Positions 27,687 through 37,537 of a stretch of 64,000 bases of DNA are shown in pieces. Within the stretch, counting starts at the first letter, position 1. Each line of letters starts with the position of its first letter. The notes below the pieces were generated by a model. It searched no databases, was not told the origin of the DNA, and was given only the letters and a program-made list of their open reading frames with translations. Both the position numbers and the translations under genes were made by a program. Origin of the DNA: Stutzerimonas stutzeri (GTDB lineage: Bacteria > Pseudomonadota > Gammaproteobacteria > Pseudomonadales > Pseudomonadaceae); contig NZ_POUL01000005.1 in assembly GCF_002890895.1 (NCBI RefSeq), forward strand, positions 186,001-250,000, in the 5' to 3' direction.

Positions 27687-28769
27687 ATGGGTCAGCGTAC
27701 TCCCCTCTACGATCAGCATCTTGCACTTGGCGCCAAAATGGTCGACTTCGGCGGCTGGGACATGCCGCTGCATTACGGCTCCCAGGTTGAAGAACATCAT
27801 CAGGTGCGACGTGATTGTGGGGTCTTCGACGTCTCTCACATGACGATCGTCGATGTCGCGGGGGCGGATGCTAAGGCCTACCTTCAGCGTCTGCTGGCCA
27901 ACGATGTGAGCCGGCTTGGACAGGTAGGCAAGGCGCTCTATACGGCGATGCTCAACGAGCGCGGCGGTGTGATCGACGACCTGATCGTCTATCTCACCGA
28001 TTGGGGATATCGCCTGGTCGTCAACGCCAGCACCCGCGACAAGGACCTGGCCTGGATGCACGCGCAGGCCGAGGGCTTTGCCGTGGAGGTGACCGAGCGT
28101 CCAGAGCTGGCGATGCTAGCTATCCAGGGTCCCCACGCACGGGCACGGACCTCCGAGCTGGTCAACCAGGCCCGCGCTGCATTGATTCACGAGCTCAAGC
28201 CATTTCATGGTCGCGCCGTCGGCGATTGGTTCATCGGTCGCACGGGCTACACCGGCGAGGACGGCCTGGAGATCATCCTGCCGGCCGACCAGGCGCCGGA
28301 CTTTCTAAGCGAGTTGGTCGGGGCCGGTATTTCACCGATCGGCCTGGGCGCGCGTGACACGCTGCGACTGGAGGCTGGGCTGAATCTATACGGCCAGGAT
28401 ATGACCGAAGACGTCTCGCCGCTGCAGGCCAACATGGCCTGGACGGTAGCCTGGAAGCCGATGGAGCGTGACTTTATAGGGCGCTCCGCGCTGGAGACTC
28501 AGAAGGCGCAAAGCGATCTGCCGAAACTGGTAGGGCTGGTGCTCGAAGAGCGCGGCGTTCTGCGTGCCCATCAGATCGTTCGGATCAATGGTATTGGTGA
28601 GGGCGAGATTACCAGCGGCAGTTTTTCGCCTACGCTTGGCAAGGCCATCGCGCTAGCGCGTGTTCCTGCCGGTTCAGGCGATCGTGCCGAAGTGGAAATT
28701 CGTGGTAAGTGGTATCCCGTGCGCGTGGTGCAGCCGACTTTCGTGCGTCACGGCAAAGTACTGGTGTAA
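27687..28769 (+). CDS. gcvT: Glycine cleavage system T protein (aminomethyltransferase)
   Basis: This 360-aa folate-dependent enzyme releases ammonia from the lipoyl-bound aminomethyl group and makes methylene-THF. Landmarks: [47 protein letters not shown], the folate/catalytic region with [13 protein letters not shown], and [20 protein letters not shown] with the catalytic Asp region. A perfect AAGGAG precedes the ATG. First of gcvT-gcvH-gcvP. Confidence 0.97.
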   Translation: MGQRTPLYDQHLALGAKMVDFGGWDMPLHYGSQVEEHHQVRRDCGVFDVSHMTIVDVAGADAKAYLQRLLANDVSRLGQVGKALYTAMLNERGGVIDDLIVYLTDWGYRLVVNASTRDKDLAWMHAQAEGFAVEVTERPELAMLAIQGPHARARTSELVNQARAALIHELKPFHGRAVGDWFIGRTGYTGEDGLEIILPADQAPDFLSELVGAGISPIGLGARDTLRLEAGLNLYGQDMTEDVSPLQANMAWTVAWKPMERDFIGRSALETQKAQSDLPKLVGLVLEERGVLRAHQIVRINGIGEGEITSGSFSPTLGKAIALARVPAGSGDRAEVEIRGKWYPVRVVQPTFVRHGKVLV

Positions 28770-28849
28770 ATTCGGCCGACTGCAATTTTGCAACGGGCCG
28801 CAAAGCCTGCTTCGTGCCCGCAACCGACAGTTTTATTGAGGACCTACGA

Positions 28850-29239
28850 ATGAGCGATATCCCCAGCGATCTGCGTTACGCCGCCAGCCACGAGTGGGCC
28901 CGTCTCGAAGCCGACGGTAGTGTGAGCGTCGGTATCTCCGACCATGCCCAGGAAGCGTTGGGCGACGTGGTGTATGTGGAACTGCCAGAAATCGGCCAGC
29001 AACTGACTGCAGGGCAGCAGGCCGGTGTGGTGGAGTCGGTGAAGGCTGCGTCGGACATCTATGCACCCCTCTCCGGAGAGGTGGTCGCGATCAACGAGCA
29101 ACTCACCGACTCGCCGGAAGCTGTCAACGGCGAGCCCTATGGCAGCTGGTTCTTCCGGCTTCAGCCGAGCGATGCTTCGCAACTGGAGAAGCTGCTCGAT
29201 GCAGAGGGCTACAAGGCCTCCTGCGACGCCGAAGCCTAA
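28850..29239 (+). CDS. gcvH: Glycine cleavage system H protein
   Basis: This 129-aa lipoyl carrier shuttles the aminomethyl intermediate between P and T proteins. Lys65 in [13 protein letters not shown] is the lipoylation site, and SHEWARLE and ITDHAQ-like [19 protein letters not shown] flank it. GAGGACC precedes the ATG. The upstream in-frame extension into the gcvT end is not family-like. Confidence 0.97.
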   Translation: MSDIPSDLRYAASHEWARLEADGSVSVGISDHAQEALGDVVYVELPEIGQQLTAGQQAGVVESVKAASDIYAPLSGEVVAINEQLTDSPEAVNGEPYGSWFFRLQPSDASQLEKLLDAEGYKASCDAEA

Positions 29240-29252
29240 GCCGTCCAAACTC

Positions 29253-29332
29253 AAAGCCCCGCAGTGCAGGCGCGTGAAAACCGAGCGTAGTCGCTTTTCA
29301 CAGCAGTCCGGCATATCGGGGCTTTCCTTTTT
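29253..29332 (+). terminator. Terminator-like nested hairpin between gcvH and gcvP
   Basis: AAAGCCCCG (29253-29261) pairs with CGGGGCTTT (29317-29325), enclosing a second stem GTGAAAA (29274-29280) / TTTTCAC (29295-29301). CCTTTTT follows directly (29328-29332). It ends 14 bp before the gcvP start, so it could reduce gcvP relative to gcvT/gcvH or act as a regulated attenuator. Confidence 0.6.
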
Positions 29333-29346
29333 CGAGAGAAGCAGTG

Positions 29347-32223
29347 ATGTCTCAAGTGCCGCGCCTTTCCCAGCTCCAGCAATCTGACGCCTTTCTGCGT
29401 CGTCATCTCGGCCCTGATGCCGCTGAACAGCAGGCCATGCTTGAAGCGCTCGGCTTGTCCAGCCGCGAAGAGCTGATCAAGCAGACCGTGCCGCCGGCGA
29501 TTCGTCTGCAAGGCGACCTGGCACTGCCGGCTGCGCTGGACGAGCAGGAAGCACTGGCGCGGCTGCGGGGTTATGCGGAACAGAATCAGCTCTGGACCAG
29601 CCTGATCGGCATGGGTTATCACGGCACCGTCACGCCACCCGTCATCCTGCGCAACGTGCTGGAGAATCCGGGCTGGTATACCGCTTACACGCCTTATCAG
29701 CCGGAGATCGCGCAGGGTCGCCTTGAAGCGCTGCTGAATTTCCAGCAGCTGACCATCGATCTCACCGGGCTCGACCTCGCCAACGCCTCGCTGCTCGATG
29801 AAGCAACCGCTGCAGCTGAGGCCATGACCCTGGCGCGGCGCATGGCCAAGAGCAAAAGCAACTGCTTCTTCGTCGATGAGAATTGTCATCCGCAGACGCT
29901 TTCAGTGGTGCAGACGCGTGCCGAGGCCTTTGGTTTTGAACTGGTGGTCGGTGCGCTTGAGGATATCGAGGCGCAGGACGTCTTCGGCGCACTGCTGCAG
30001 TACCCCGATACTCACGGCGAAATTCGCGATCTGCGTCCGGCGATCGAAGCGCTGCATGCCAAGCAAGCGCTGGCCTGCGTCGCAGCGGACCTGCTCAGCC
30101 TGCTGCTGCTGACACCGCCTGGCGAGCTCGGCGCAGACGTGGTGCTCGGTTCGACCCAGCGCTTCGGCGTCCCGATGGGCTACGGCGGTCCGCACGCCGC
30201 CTATTTCGCCACCCGCGACGCCTTCAAGCGCGCCATGCCTGGCCGCATCATCGGCGTGTCCAAGGACGCCCGCGGCAACACGGCGCTGCGCATGGCACTG
30301 CAAACCCGCGAACAACATATCCGTCGCGAAAAGGCTAACTCGAACATCTGTACCGCCCAGGTGCTATTGGCCAACATTGCCAGTTGCTTCGCGGTCTACC
30401 ATGGCCCTGAAGGGCTCAAGCGTATCGCTCAGCGCACCCATCGGCTGACGTCGATTCTGGCCGGTGCGTTGGAGCAACGCGGCATCAAGCGTATCAATCA
30501 GCACTTCTTCGACACGCTGACTCTGGAAGTCGGTGGCGCACAGACCGCGATACTCGAAAGCGCACGTGCCGCTCGGATCAACCTGCGCATCCTTGGGCGC
30601 GGCAAGCTGGGCGTCAGCCTGGACGAGACCTGCAACGAGCAGACCGTCGAGAAGCTACTAACGGTCTTCCTGGGTGCAGATCATGGGCTGAGCGTCGTAG
30701 AGTTGGATGGCGGCGAAATCGTCAGCGGTATTCCGACCGAGCTGCAACGCAGCAGCGGCTACCTGGCGCATCCGGTGTTCAATACCCACCACAGCGAAAC
30801 CGAGATGCTGCGCTACCTCAAGCAGCTGGAAAACAAGGATCTGGCGTTGAACCAGGCGATGATCCCGCTCGGTTCCTGCACCATGAAGCTGAACGCCACC
30901 AGCGAGATGATTCCGATCACCTGGCCAGAGTTTGCCAACCTGCATCCGTTCGCTCCGCAGGAGCAAGCTCAGGGTTACAAGCTGATGATCGATGAGCTGG
31001 AAGCCTGGCTTTGCACCATCACCGGCTTCGACGCGATCTCTATGCAGCCCAACTCCGGCGCTCAGGGCGAGTACGCGGGGCTGGTGGCCATTCGTAAGTA
31101 TCACGAGAGCCGCGGCGAAGGGCAGCGTGATATCTGCCTGATTCCGTCCTCGGCGCACGGCACCAATCCGGCGTCGGCACAGATGGTCAGCATGCGCGTG
31201 GTAATCGTCGAATGCGACAAGGCCGGCAACGTGGACCTGGAAGACCTCAAGCGCAAGGCCGCCGAGGCGGGTGACAAGCTGTCGTGCCTGATGATCACCT
31301 ACCCATCGACCCACGGCGTCTATGAAGAAGGCGTCCGCGAGATCTGCGAAACCATCCACGCCCATGGCGGCCAGGTCTACATGGATGGCGCCAATCTCAA
31401 CGCCCAGGTCGGCTTGGCGCGGCCGGCTGACATCGGTGCCGATGTCTCGCACATGAACCTGCACAAGACTTTCTGCATTCCGCATGGCGGTGGTGGGCCG
31501 GGCATGGGCCCGATCGGGATCAAAGCGCATCTGCAGCCATTCGTTGCCAACCATCCGGTTATCGAGCTGCAAGGTCCCAACCCCGAGAATGGCGCGGTCA
31601 GCGCAGCGCCCTGGGGGAGCGCCAGCATCCTGCCGATCAGCTGGATGTACATCGCCATGATGGGCCCGCAACTCCGGGATGCCACTGAGGTTGCAATCCT
31701 CAGCGCCAACTACCTCGCGATGCGTCTCGGTGAAGCCTTCCCAGTCCTGTATAGCGGCCGCAACGGCCGTGTAGCCCATGAATGCATCATCGATTTACGC
31801 CCCTTGAAGGCGCAGACCGGCATTACGGAGGAGGACGTCGCCAAGCGACTGATCGATTACGGTTTCCATGCGCCAACCATGTCCTTCCCGGTACCTGGCA
31901 CCCTGATGATCGAGCCGACCGAGAGTGAGTCGAAAGTCGAGCTGGATCGTTTCGCCGAGGCGATGCTGAGCATTCGTGCGGAGATAGCCAAGGTGCAGGA
32001 CGGCGGTTGGCCTGCAGAGGACAATCCGCTGGTACGCGCTCCCCATACATTGGCCGATGTGACCAATCTTTGGGATCGCCCTTACAGTATCGCCGAAGGC
32101 GTTACGCCCAGCTCACATACTCGGGCGCATAAGTACTGGCCAGCGGTGAATCGGGTCGACAACGTATTTGGTGACCGCAACCTGTTCTGCGCCTGCGTAC
32201 CGGTTGACGATTATCGCGAGTAG
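29347..32223 (+). CDS. gcvP: Glycine dehydrogenase (decarboxylating), P protein
   Basis: This 958-aa homodimeric-type P protein decarboxylates glycine with PLP and passes the aminomethyl group to GcvH. The N-terminal half ([26 protein letters not shown]) and the C-terminal catalytic half are fused. PLP-binding Lys707 is in [18 protein letters not shown]. The ATG at 29347 is preferred to the GTG one codon earlier; GAGAGAAGC precedes it. Confidence 0.98.
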   Translation: MSQVPRLSQLQQSDAFLRRHLGPDAAEQQAMLEALGLSSREELIKQTVPPAIRLQGDLALPAALDEQEALARLRGYAEQNQLWTSLIGMGYHGTVTPPVILRNVLENPGWYTAYTPYQPEIAQGRLEALLNFQQLTIDLTGLDLANASLLDEATAAAEAMTLARRMAKSKSNCFFVDENCHPQTLSVVQTRAEAFGFELVVGALEDIEAQDVFGALLQYPDTHGEIRDLRPAIEALHAKQALACVAADLLSLLLLTPPGELGADVVLGSTQRFGVPMGYGGPHAAYFATRDAFKRAMPGRIIGVSKDARGNTALRMALQTREQHIRREKANSNICTAQVLLANIASCFAVYHGPEGLKRIAQRTHRLTSILAGALEQRGIKRINQHFFDTLTLEVGGAQTAILESARAARINLRILGRGKLGVSLDETCNEQTVEKLLTVFLGADHGLSVVELDGGEIVSGIPTELQRSSGYLAHPVFNTHHSETEMLRYLKQLENKDLALNQAMIPLGSCTMKLNATSEMIPITWPEFANLHPFAPQEQAQGYKLMIDELEAWLCTITGFDAISMQPNSGAQGEYAGLVAIRKYHESRGEGQRDICLIPSSAHGTNPASAQMVSMRVVIVECDKAGNVDLEDLKRKAAEAGDKLSCLMITYPSTHGVYEEGVREICETIHAHGGQVYMDGANLNAQVGLARPADIGADVSHMNLHKTFCIPHGGGGPGMGPIGIKAHLQPFVANHPVIELQGPNPENGAVSAAPWGSASILPISWMYIAMMGPQLRDATEVAILSANYLAMRLGEAFPVLYSGRNGRVAHECIIDLRPLKAQTGITEEDVAKRLIDYGFHAPTMSFPVPGTLMIEPTESESKVELDRFAEAMLSIRAEIAKVQDGGWPAEDNPLVRAPHTLADVTNLWDRPYSIAEGVTPSSHTRAHKYWPAVNRVDNVFGDRNLFCACVPVDDYRE

Positions 32224-32230
32224 TGCCGCT

Positions 32231-32264
32231 CCGCCCGGTTTGATTTTTGAATCAGACCGGGCGG
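32231..32264. terminator. Bidirectional terminator between gcvP and engB
   Basis: CCGCCCGGT pairs with ACCGGGCGG, with an inner TGATT/AATCA extension and a TTTTG loop. It lies between the convergent gcvP and engB stop codons. The stem is strong though the U-tract is poor. Confidence 0.65.
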
Positions 32265-32279
32265 CATCTCCCGAAAGGG

Positions 32280-32942
32280 TCAGCCTTCTTGAGAAGGCTC
32301 GTCGGGCGCATCATTGTCCTCTTCGCCGATCATTCCCAGTAGCTGCGCCAGCACCAGCTGTGCTTCTTCCACGCCCTGGCGTTTCGGTGCCGAGAATAGC
32401 TGGACGCTCACACCGTCTCCCCAACCTTTACGGATGTCGCGCTGGATGGCCAGCATCGCGTTCTTTGCTGCGCCAAAGGCAAGCTTGTCCGACTTGGTCA
32501 GCAGGATATGCAGCGGCATCTCGCTGGCGTTGGACCAGTCGAGCATCATGCGATCGAACTCGGTCAGCGGATGGCGGATGTCCATCATCAAGAACACTCC
32601 CGCAAGACTCTCGCGACTGCTCAGGTAGGCCTCCAAGTGACGTTGCCAATGTTGCTTCAGAGGGATCGGCACTTTTGCATAGCCGTAGCCGGGGAGATCG
32701 ACCAACCGGTGGTGCTCGTCGAGGCTGAAAAAGTTAAGCAGCTGGGTGCGTCCTGGCGTCTTGGACGTGCGGGCCAGGCTGGCGTGGGTGAGCGTGTTCA
32801 GCGCACTGGACTTGCCTGCATTCGAGCGACCGGCGAAAGCGACTTCCAGGCCTTCGTCAGCTGGGCATTGATCGACCTTGGCGGCACTGGTCATAAACGT
32901 GGCTTGCTGGCAGAGGCCTAGAATCGGGTTTTTTGGGAGCAT
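32280..32942 (-). CDS. engB: Ribosome biogenesis GTP-binding protein EngB (YihA/YsxC)
   Basis: This 220-aa GTPase takes part in 50S subunit assembly. Nucleotide motifs: G1 [13 protein letters not shown]2 with conserved Thr in [13 protein letters not shown]3 [11 protein letters not shown]4 TKSDKL. I prefer the ATG at 32942 (MLPKNPILG) with GGAAAG upstream to the one 12 codons earlier. It is divergent from the cytochrome c4 gene. In enterobacteria it faces polA with the Spot 42 RNA between; here gcvP is the convergent neighbour and no such RNA fits. Confidence 0.96.
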   Translation of the reverse strand: MLPKNPILGLCQQATFMTSAAKVDQCPADEGLEVAFAGRSNAGKSSALNTLTHASLARTSKTPGRTQLLNFFSLDEHHRLVDLPGYGYAKVPIPLKQHWQRHLEAYLSSRESLAGVFLMMDIRHPLTEFDRMMLDWSNASEMPLHILLTKSDKLAFGAAKNAMLAIQRDIRKGWGDGVSVQLFSAPKRQGVEEAQLVLAQLLGMIGEEDNDAPDEPSQEG

Positions 32943-33008
32943 GGGCTTTCCGGTGAGCGCGCGCGGGGGGTGCGGCAATGGTTCATTTCCGTTTCAGGAA
33001 CGCCAGTA

Positions 33009-33014
33009 TATAAT
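33009..33014 (+). promoter_or_regulatory. -10 box in the engB/cytochrome c4 divergent region
   Basis: TATAAT with a weak -35 (TTTCCG, 17-bp spacing) reads toward the cytochrome c4 gene but about 210 bp before its start, leaving a long leader. The leader holds several short inverted repeats but no recognised RNA element. Confidence 0.45.
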
Positions 33015-33222
33015 GCCGCAGATTTTGTGTGCGCTTTGGTCTAAAAACGAGCCGGCTAGCCGCTCTGTCGGTCGCTTATGGCGATTGATCGGAAGCGAGT
33101 GAAGCGTTGCTCTAGCGCCAGGTCAGACGTCACCCTGTTTATAACGAGCGTCGCCATGGCCCTAAGCGGTCGGACTGCCGAATAAGATTTCTTTAAACCC
33201 TTAGCCGTAGTTGGATGAGCTG

Positions 33223-33855
33223 ATGAACAAAGTACTCGTGAGTCTGCTGTTGACCCTTGGCATCACCGGTATCGCCCACGCGGCTGGAAATGCAGAAGCA
33301 GGAAAAGAAAAGGTCGCCGTCTGTGGTGCTTGCCACGGTGCAGACGGAAACAGTGCCGCACCGAACTTCCCGAAACTCGCAGGCCAGGGCTCGAACTATC
33401 TGTTCAAGCAGCTGCAAGATATCAAGGCGGGCAGCAGCCCCACAGCCGAGCCGGGCGTTGGCCGGAAGGTGCTGGAAATGACCGGTATTCTTGACCCGTA
33501 CAGCGAACAGGATCTTCAGGACATGGCTGCCTATTTCGCCAGCCAGAAGATGACCATCGGTACTGCCGACCCGGCTCTGGTCGCCCAGGGTGAGCAGCTT
33601 TTCCGCGGTGGTAAGCTGGAACAGGGCATGCCAGCATGCTCCGGTTGCCATGCGCCTGACGGTGTCGGCAATAATCTTGCGCGTTTCCCGCGCTTAGGCG
33701 GTCAGCACGCGGCCTATACCGCCAAGCAGCTCACTGACTTCCGTGAGGGAGATCGGACAAACGATGGCGATGCGGCCATCATGCGCACCATCGCGTCGAA
33801 GTTGAGCAACAAGGAAATCCAGGCCCTGTCGAGCTACATTCAGGGTCTGCACTGA
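33223..33855 (+). CDS. Dihaem cytochrome c4
   Basis: This 210-aa periplasmic protein has a signal peptide (ending AHAAGNAEA) and two class I c-type domains. The haem attachment sites are CGACH (about residue 36) and CSGCH (about 140), each with a downstream Met ligand (for example GRKVLEMTG). Cytochrome c4 is an electron donor to terminal oxidases, notably cbb3, in Pseudomonas and Azotobacter. I chose the ATG at 33223 which begins MNKVLVSLL. Confidence 0.95.
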   Translation: MNKVLVSLLLTLGITGIAHAAGNAEAGKEKVAVCGACHGADGNSAAPNFPKLAGQGSNYLFKQLQDIKAGSSPTAEPGVGRKVLEMTGILDPYSEQDLQDMAAYFASQKMTIGTADPALVAQGEQLFRGGKLEQGMPACSGCHAPDGVGNNLARFPRLGGQHAAYTAKQLTDFREGDRTNDGDAAIMRTIASKLSNKEIQALSSYIQGLH

Positions 33856-33877
33856 TCGTTAAACCGATCAGCCTGCA

Positions 33878-33915
33878 AAAGGCGTTCAGGGCTTGAGCCT
33901 GGACGCCTTTTTTTG
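33878..33915 (+). terminator. Intrinsic terminator of cytochrome c4
   Basis: AAAGGCGTTCAGG and CCTGGACGCCTTT form a 13-bp stem with one G-U pair, a 7-nt loop and a run of seven T. It is followed at once by the dsbA promoter. Confidence 0.92.
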
Positions 33916-33928
33916 TTTTTGCCCTCGC

Positions 33929-33934
33929 TATAAT
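33929..33934 (+). promoter_or_regulatory. -10 box upstream of dsbA
   Basis: TATAAT lies 15 bp after the preceding terminator and about 105 bp before the dsbA ATG. The -35 would overlap the T-run of the terminator. Confidence 0.55.
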
Positions 33935-34038
33935 GATTGTCAAGATACTGAAAAGCGTCGGAAAGCGCTGGCGAGCACGCATGAATTGCTGCAGCCTGTG
34001 GCGCTATCGGTCAGCCGTTCATTACCAAGGGAGTCACC

Positions 34039-34668
34039 ATGCGTAAACTCGTTCTCAGTGCCCTTCTCGTTACCGCCAGCCTATTTGGCTTTTCAGCCAG
34101 TGCGGCAGAGTTTCAGGCTGGAAAGGAATATGTTGAGCTGAAGAATCCGGTACCGGTTGCCGAGCCGGACAAGATCGAGGTTGTCGAGCTGTTCTGGTAT
34201 GGCTGCCCGCACTGCTACCAGTTCGAGCCGGTGATCAATCCATGGATCAAGCAACTGCCGGACGATGTCGATTTCAAGCGTATTCCGGCGATGTTCGGTG
34301 GCGTCTGGAACACCCATGGCCAGATGTTCCTCGCGCTGGAGTCTATGGGCGTCGAGCAGAAGGTTCATGATGCCGTGTTCAACGCCTATCATCGCGACGG
34401 TAACAAGCTCGACACTCCGGAGAAAATGGCTGAGCTCCTCGAGGAGCAGGGTGTCGACAAGCAAGTTTTCCTCAAGGCTTATAACTCTTTTGGCGTGAAG
34501 AGCCGTGCCGAGCAGGCGAAGAAGCTGGCGATGGCTTATCAGATCACTGGCGTTCCGGTAATGATTGTCAACGGCAAGTACCGCTTCGATATCGGTTCCG
34601 CTGGCGGCCCGGAGCGGGCGTTGGATGTTGCTGACTTCCTGATCGAAAAAGAACGCGCGGCCCGGTAA
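34039..34668 (+). CDS. dsbA: Thiol:disulfide interchange protein DsbA
   Basis: This 209-aa periplasmic oxidase has a signal peptide (ending FSASAAE) and a thioredoxin fold interrupted by a helical domain. The active site is CPHC (Cys56, Cys59) in LFWYGCPHCYQFEP and the cis-proline is in TGVPVMIVNGKY. It introduces disulfides into exported proteins. The next gene begins 6 bp after the stop. Confidence 0.97.
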   Translation: MRKLVLSALLVTASLFGFSASAAEFQAGKEYVELKNPVPVAEPDKIEVVELFWYGCPHCYQFEPVINPWIKQLPDDVDFKRIPAMFGGVWNTHGQMFLALESMGVEQKVHDAVFNAYHRDGNKLDTPEKMAELLEEQGVDKQVFLKAYNSFGVKSRAEQAKKLAMAYQITGVPVMIVNGKYRFDIGSAGGPERALDVADFLIEKERAAR

Positions 34669-34674
34669 GCACAG

Positions 34675-35544
34675 ATGCTTCGTCGCTGGAGTTCACCGCG
34701 CTTGGCCGGCCCGGGCCAGGCGCGAGTCAATCCGCTTTGTCTGGATTCCAGCGGCCTGCCCTGCGACGGCCGATTGCGTCTGCTGAGTTTCAACATTCAG
34801 GTCGGCATCAGCACCGAGCGCTATCATCATTACCTCACCCGCAGCTGGCAGCATCTGTTGCCGCACACTGGACGCGCGCGGAACCTGCAGCGCATCGGCG
34901 ATTTGCTGGGCAACTACGACCTTGTGGCATTGCAGGAAGCGGACGGAGGCAGCCTGCGATCAGGCTATGTCAACCAAGTCGAACATCTTGCGCAACTCGG
35001 CGCCTTTCCCTATTGGTACCAGCAGCTCAACCGTAACTTGGGACGCTTCGCTCAGCACAGTAATGGCGTATTGAGTCGACTGGAGCCGCAGGGACTGGAA
35101 GACCATCCATTGCCGGGCCCGTCCGGGCGCGGTGCGATCCTGCTTCGGTTTGGTCGGGGTGAGGACGCCCTGGTTGTCGTGGTGATGCACTTGGCCCTGG
35201 GCGGCGGCGCGCGCACTCGCCAGCTGGCTTACATCCGCGACTTGATCGGCGGCTACCGCCATCAGATTCTGATGGGTGACATGAACACCCACGCCAGTGA
35301 TCTGCTGGAGCACTCACCGCTACGTGATCTTGGCCTGCAAGCGCCGCAAATCGAAGCGACGTTTCCCAGCTGGCGTCCGCAACGCTGCCTGGATCACATC
35401 CTGCTAAGCCCCAGTCTGACCCTTGAACGTGTCGATGTGCTGGCTCAAGCGACTTCTGACCACTTGCCGGTAGCGGTGGAAATCCGCTTGCCAGACGCAC
35501 TGCATGGTGCTGACGCATTGCCTGTACCTATGGATAGGACCTGA
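34675..35544 (+). CDS. Endonuclease/exonuclease/phosphatase family protein
   Basis: This 289-aa protein has the full EEP metal-dependent phosphoesterase pattern: LRLLSFNIQVGIS, VALQEADGGS, VVMHLALGGGARTRQL, LMGDMNTHASD and the C-terminal CLDHILLSP and TSDHLPVAVEI. The substrate could be nucleic acid or phospholipid; nothing in the sequence decides. No signal peptide is apparent. It is tightly packed between dsbA and a diguanylate cyclase gene with 1-bp overlap to the latter, an arrangement also known in PAO1 (PA5487-PA5489). Confidence 0.87.
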   Translation: MLRRWSSPRLAGPGQARVNPLCLDSSGLPCDGRLRLLSFNIQVGISTERYHHYLTRSWQHLLPHTGRARNLQRIGDLLGNYDLVALQEADGGSLRSGYVNQVEHLAQLGAFPYWYQQLNRNLGRFAQHSNGVLSRLEPQGLEDHPLPGPSGRGAILLRFGRGEDALVVVVMHLALGGGARTRQLAYIRDLIGGYRHQILMGDMNTHASDLLEHSPLRDLGLQAPQIEATFPSWRPQRCLDHILLSPSLTLERVDVLAQATSDHLPVAVEIRLPDALHGADALPVPMDRT

Positions 35545-37406
35545 TGAGCGACGACGCGCAACGCTGGAAAGACAAATATCTGCAGCAGTTGGAACAACAG
35601 GAGCAACTTGAAGGGCGCTGGAATACGCGACTGGATCTGCTGCGTCGTAGCCTGGTTCGCAGCAGTTTTGCCGTAGACGGCGCAGATCCTGCCGTCGAAC
35701 GTTGCATGCGCGAGCTGCGTGACGTGCTACGTGACGACGTCCAGGATGATCGTCTGGGTGCCCTTGTCCCGCAACTCGAGCGCGCCGTACTCGACACCGA
35801 GCGCAGTAAACAGGAGCGCCTCAAGCGGTTGACCGAGGCGCTTGATCGACTGGCTTCGCAACTGCTTGAGCTGCCGCTGCCCAGTGAAATCCGCAAGCCA
35901 CTGAAGCAGTTCTCACGACAGCTTGGTGCGCGAGCCGCTCAATCGCGCGAGCTGCCCACGTTATTGAGTGAGCTGGGTGAGTTGCAGAACCAGGCGTTGA
36001 CTGCACAGCGGCCTTTAGGCGGCTCCACTTCGGTGGGCTTGCTCGGTCGGCTGTTCGGACAGCGCGAGCGCGCCAATGAGATCACAGCGAAACCCAGCGA
36101 TGATTCGTCGGCGTTTCCCGCTGAGCCTGCAGAGTCTCTTCAAGGACTGCCGCCCGTTGGGTCGCCGGAAACGCCCGAGCCTCAGCCTCAGCCTCAGCCA
36201 GACGGCCCGGATTCCAGTGCGCAGGCGGCGCAAGCGCTGCAAGCTGCCATCGATATCGCGGAACCGCACAGCGATGTGCTAGCCGGTGTGACATTGCGGG
36301 AGCCGACGCCGGAGACTCAGCCCGCCGACCCGTATCGGTTGCCGCCTTCGCCGGAGCAGGCCTATAGCGCTATCGCCGAGCGTGTCGAGTCGACGCTGCT
36401 CGGACTGCTCGAGAATTTGCGGCTTCCCGAACACCAGCAGGCGCAGGCGCAGGCCATGCGTGAGCGAATTCAGCAGGGCCTCAACTGGTATGAGCTGGTG
36501 CCAGTGCTCGATGATTTGGCTCAGTTGATGTTGGCGGTGGCGGATCAGGGGCAGCGTGAATTCGAAAACTATCTTGGTTTGCTCAACGAGCGGCTGGCCA
36601 CCATGCAGGACAGCCTCGGCGCGGCCCGTGAAGGGCACGTGCAGAGCAAAGAAACGGCCCAGGCGCTTGACGAAGAGCTGCGCCAGCAAGTCGGTGGCCT
36701 GCAAGACAGTATGCTCGGCGCCAAGGACCTTCCGAGCCTGAAGCAGACTGTTCAATTGAGGCTTGATGGTTTGCTGGAAACCGTCGATGCGTATCAGCGT
36801 CAGCGAAGTGAACATGAACAGACCTTGAGTGACCGCCTTGGCACCCTGGTTGAGCGCGTGGCAAGCCTCGAAAAGGCAGCTACGGGAATGCGCGAGCACC
36901 TCGAAGAGCAGCGCCAGAAGGCCCTGCGGGACCCGCTCACCACGTTGCCCAATCGAGCCGCCTGGGATGAGCGCCTAGAGCTTGAGGTCGCGCGACACCA
37001 ACGTTACGGCGGTGAGCTGCTGCTCGCGGTCCTGGACGTGGACCATTTCAAGCGTATCAACGACAGTTTCGGCCATCTGGCTGGCGATCGGGTGTTGAAG
37101 ATCATTGCCAATGAGCTGCGCAAGCGGTTGCGCAAGACTGACTTCATCGCCCGCTTCGGCGGCGAAGAGTTCGCGCTGTTACTGCCCGAGACGCCTCCCG
37201 CGGCGGGGCTCAAGTTGCTGGACAATCTGCGCACCGGCATCGAGAACTGTCCTTTCCACTTCAAGGGAGCTCGCATCCAGGTAACGCTGTCGGGAGGGCT
37301 CGCAAGCTTCGCTGCAGCCGATCGAGCCGAGCTGGTGTTCGAGCGCGCCGACCAAGCTCTTTACCGGGCCAAGGATTCCGGTCGCAACCGTATCGAAGCG
37401 GGCTGA
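35544..37406 (+). CDS. Diguanylate cyclase with long coiled-coil N-terminus
   Basis: This 620-aa cytosolic protein ends in a GGDEF domain (about residues 465-615) with active GGEEF (FIARFGGEEFALLLP) and an inhibitory I-site RKTD five residues before it, so it should make c-di-GMP with product feedback. The first 460 residues have no membrane helix: charged coiled-coil segments flank a Pro/Glu-rich linker (residues 210-275). The input is unknown. By position it matches DgcH (PA5487) of P. aeruginosa. It overlaps the previous stop by 1 bp (TGATG). Confidence 0.93.
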   Translation: MSDDAQRWKDKYLQQLEQQEQLEGRWNTRLDLLRRSLVRSSFAVDGADPAVERCMRELRDVLRDDVQDDRLGALVPQLERAVLDTERSKQERLKRLTEALDRLASQLLELPLPSEIRKPLKQFSRQLGARAAQSRELPTLLSELGELQNQALTAQRPLGGSTSVGLLGRLFGQRERANEITAKPSDDSSAFPAEPAESLQGLPPVGSPETPEPQPQPQPDGPDSSAQAAQALQAAIDIAEPHSDVLAGVTLREPTPETQPADPYRLPPSPEQAYSAIAERVESTLLGLLENLRLPEHQQAQAQAMRERIQQGLNWYELVPVLDDLAQLMLAVADQGQREFENYLGLLNERLATMQDSLGAAREGHVQSKETAQALDEELRQQVGGLQDSMLGAKDLPSLKQTVQLRLDGLLETVDAYQRQRSEHEQTLSDRLGTLVERVASLEKAATGMREHLEEQRQKALRDPLTTLPNRAAWDERLELEVARHQRYGGELLLAVLDVDHFKRINDSFGHLAGDRVLKIIANELRKRLRKTDFIARFGGEEFALLLPETPPAAGLKLLDNLRTGIENCPFHFKGARIQVTLSGGLASFAAADRAELVFERADQALYRAKDSGRNRIEAG

Positions 37407-37439
37407 CGGGACGCGCTGGGAGCCCAAGGGCTGCCCCGG

Positions 37440-37445
37440 TATAAT
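37440..37445 (+). promoter_or_regulatory. -10 box upstream of the amidase gene
   Basis: TATAAT about 95 bp before the ampDh2 ATG, in the gap after the diguanylate cyclase. The -35 is unclear. Confidence 0.5.
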
Positions 37446-37537
37446 CTCGCCCTCTGTTCCGGCGCCGATCTCTCGGCGCTCCCTGCCTGATCAAATGTTT
37501 CAGTCTGCGTCCTGTCGCTGTCGACCAGAGGTCTCCT

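Noticed and set aside
30658..31779. 373-codon minus-strand frame within gcvP
   Set aside because: Shadow of the highly conserved P-protein catalytic half; no promoter or ribosome-binding site.
32224..33222. Spot 42/ErsA-like small RNA near engB
   Set aside because: In relatives this RNA lies between engB and polA. Here the gap to gcvP is only 56 bp and is filled by the terminator; the upstream side shows no matching sequence.
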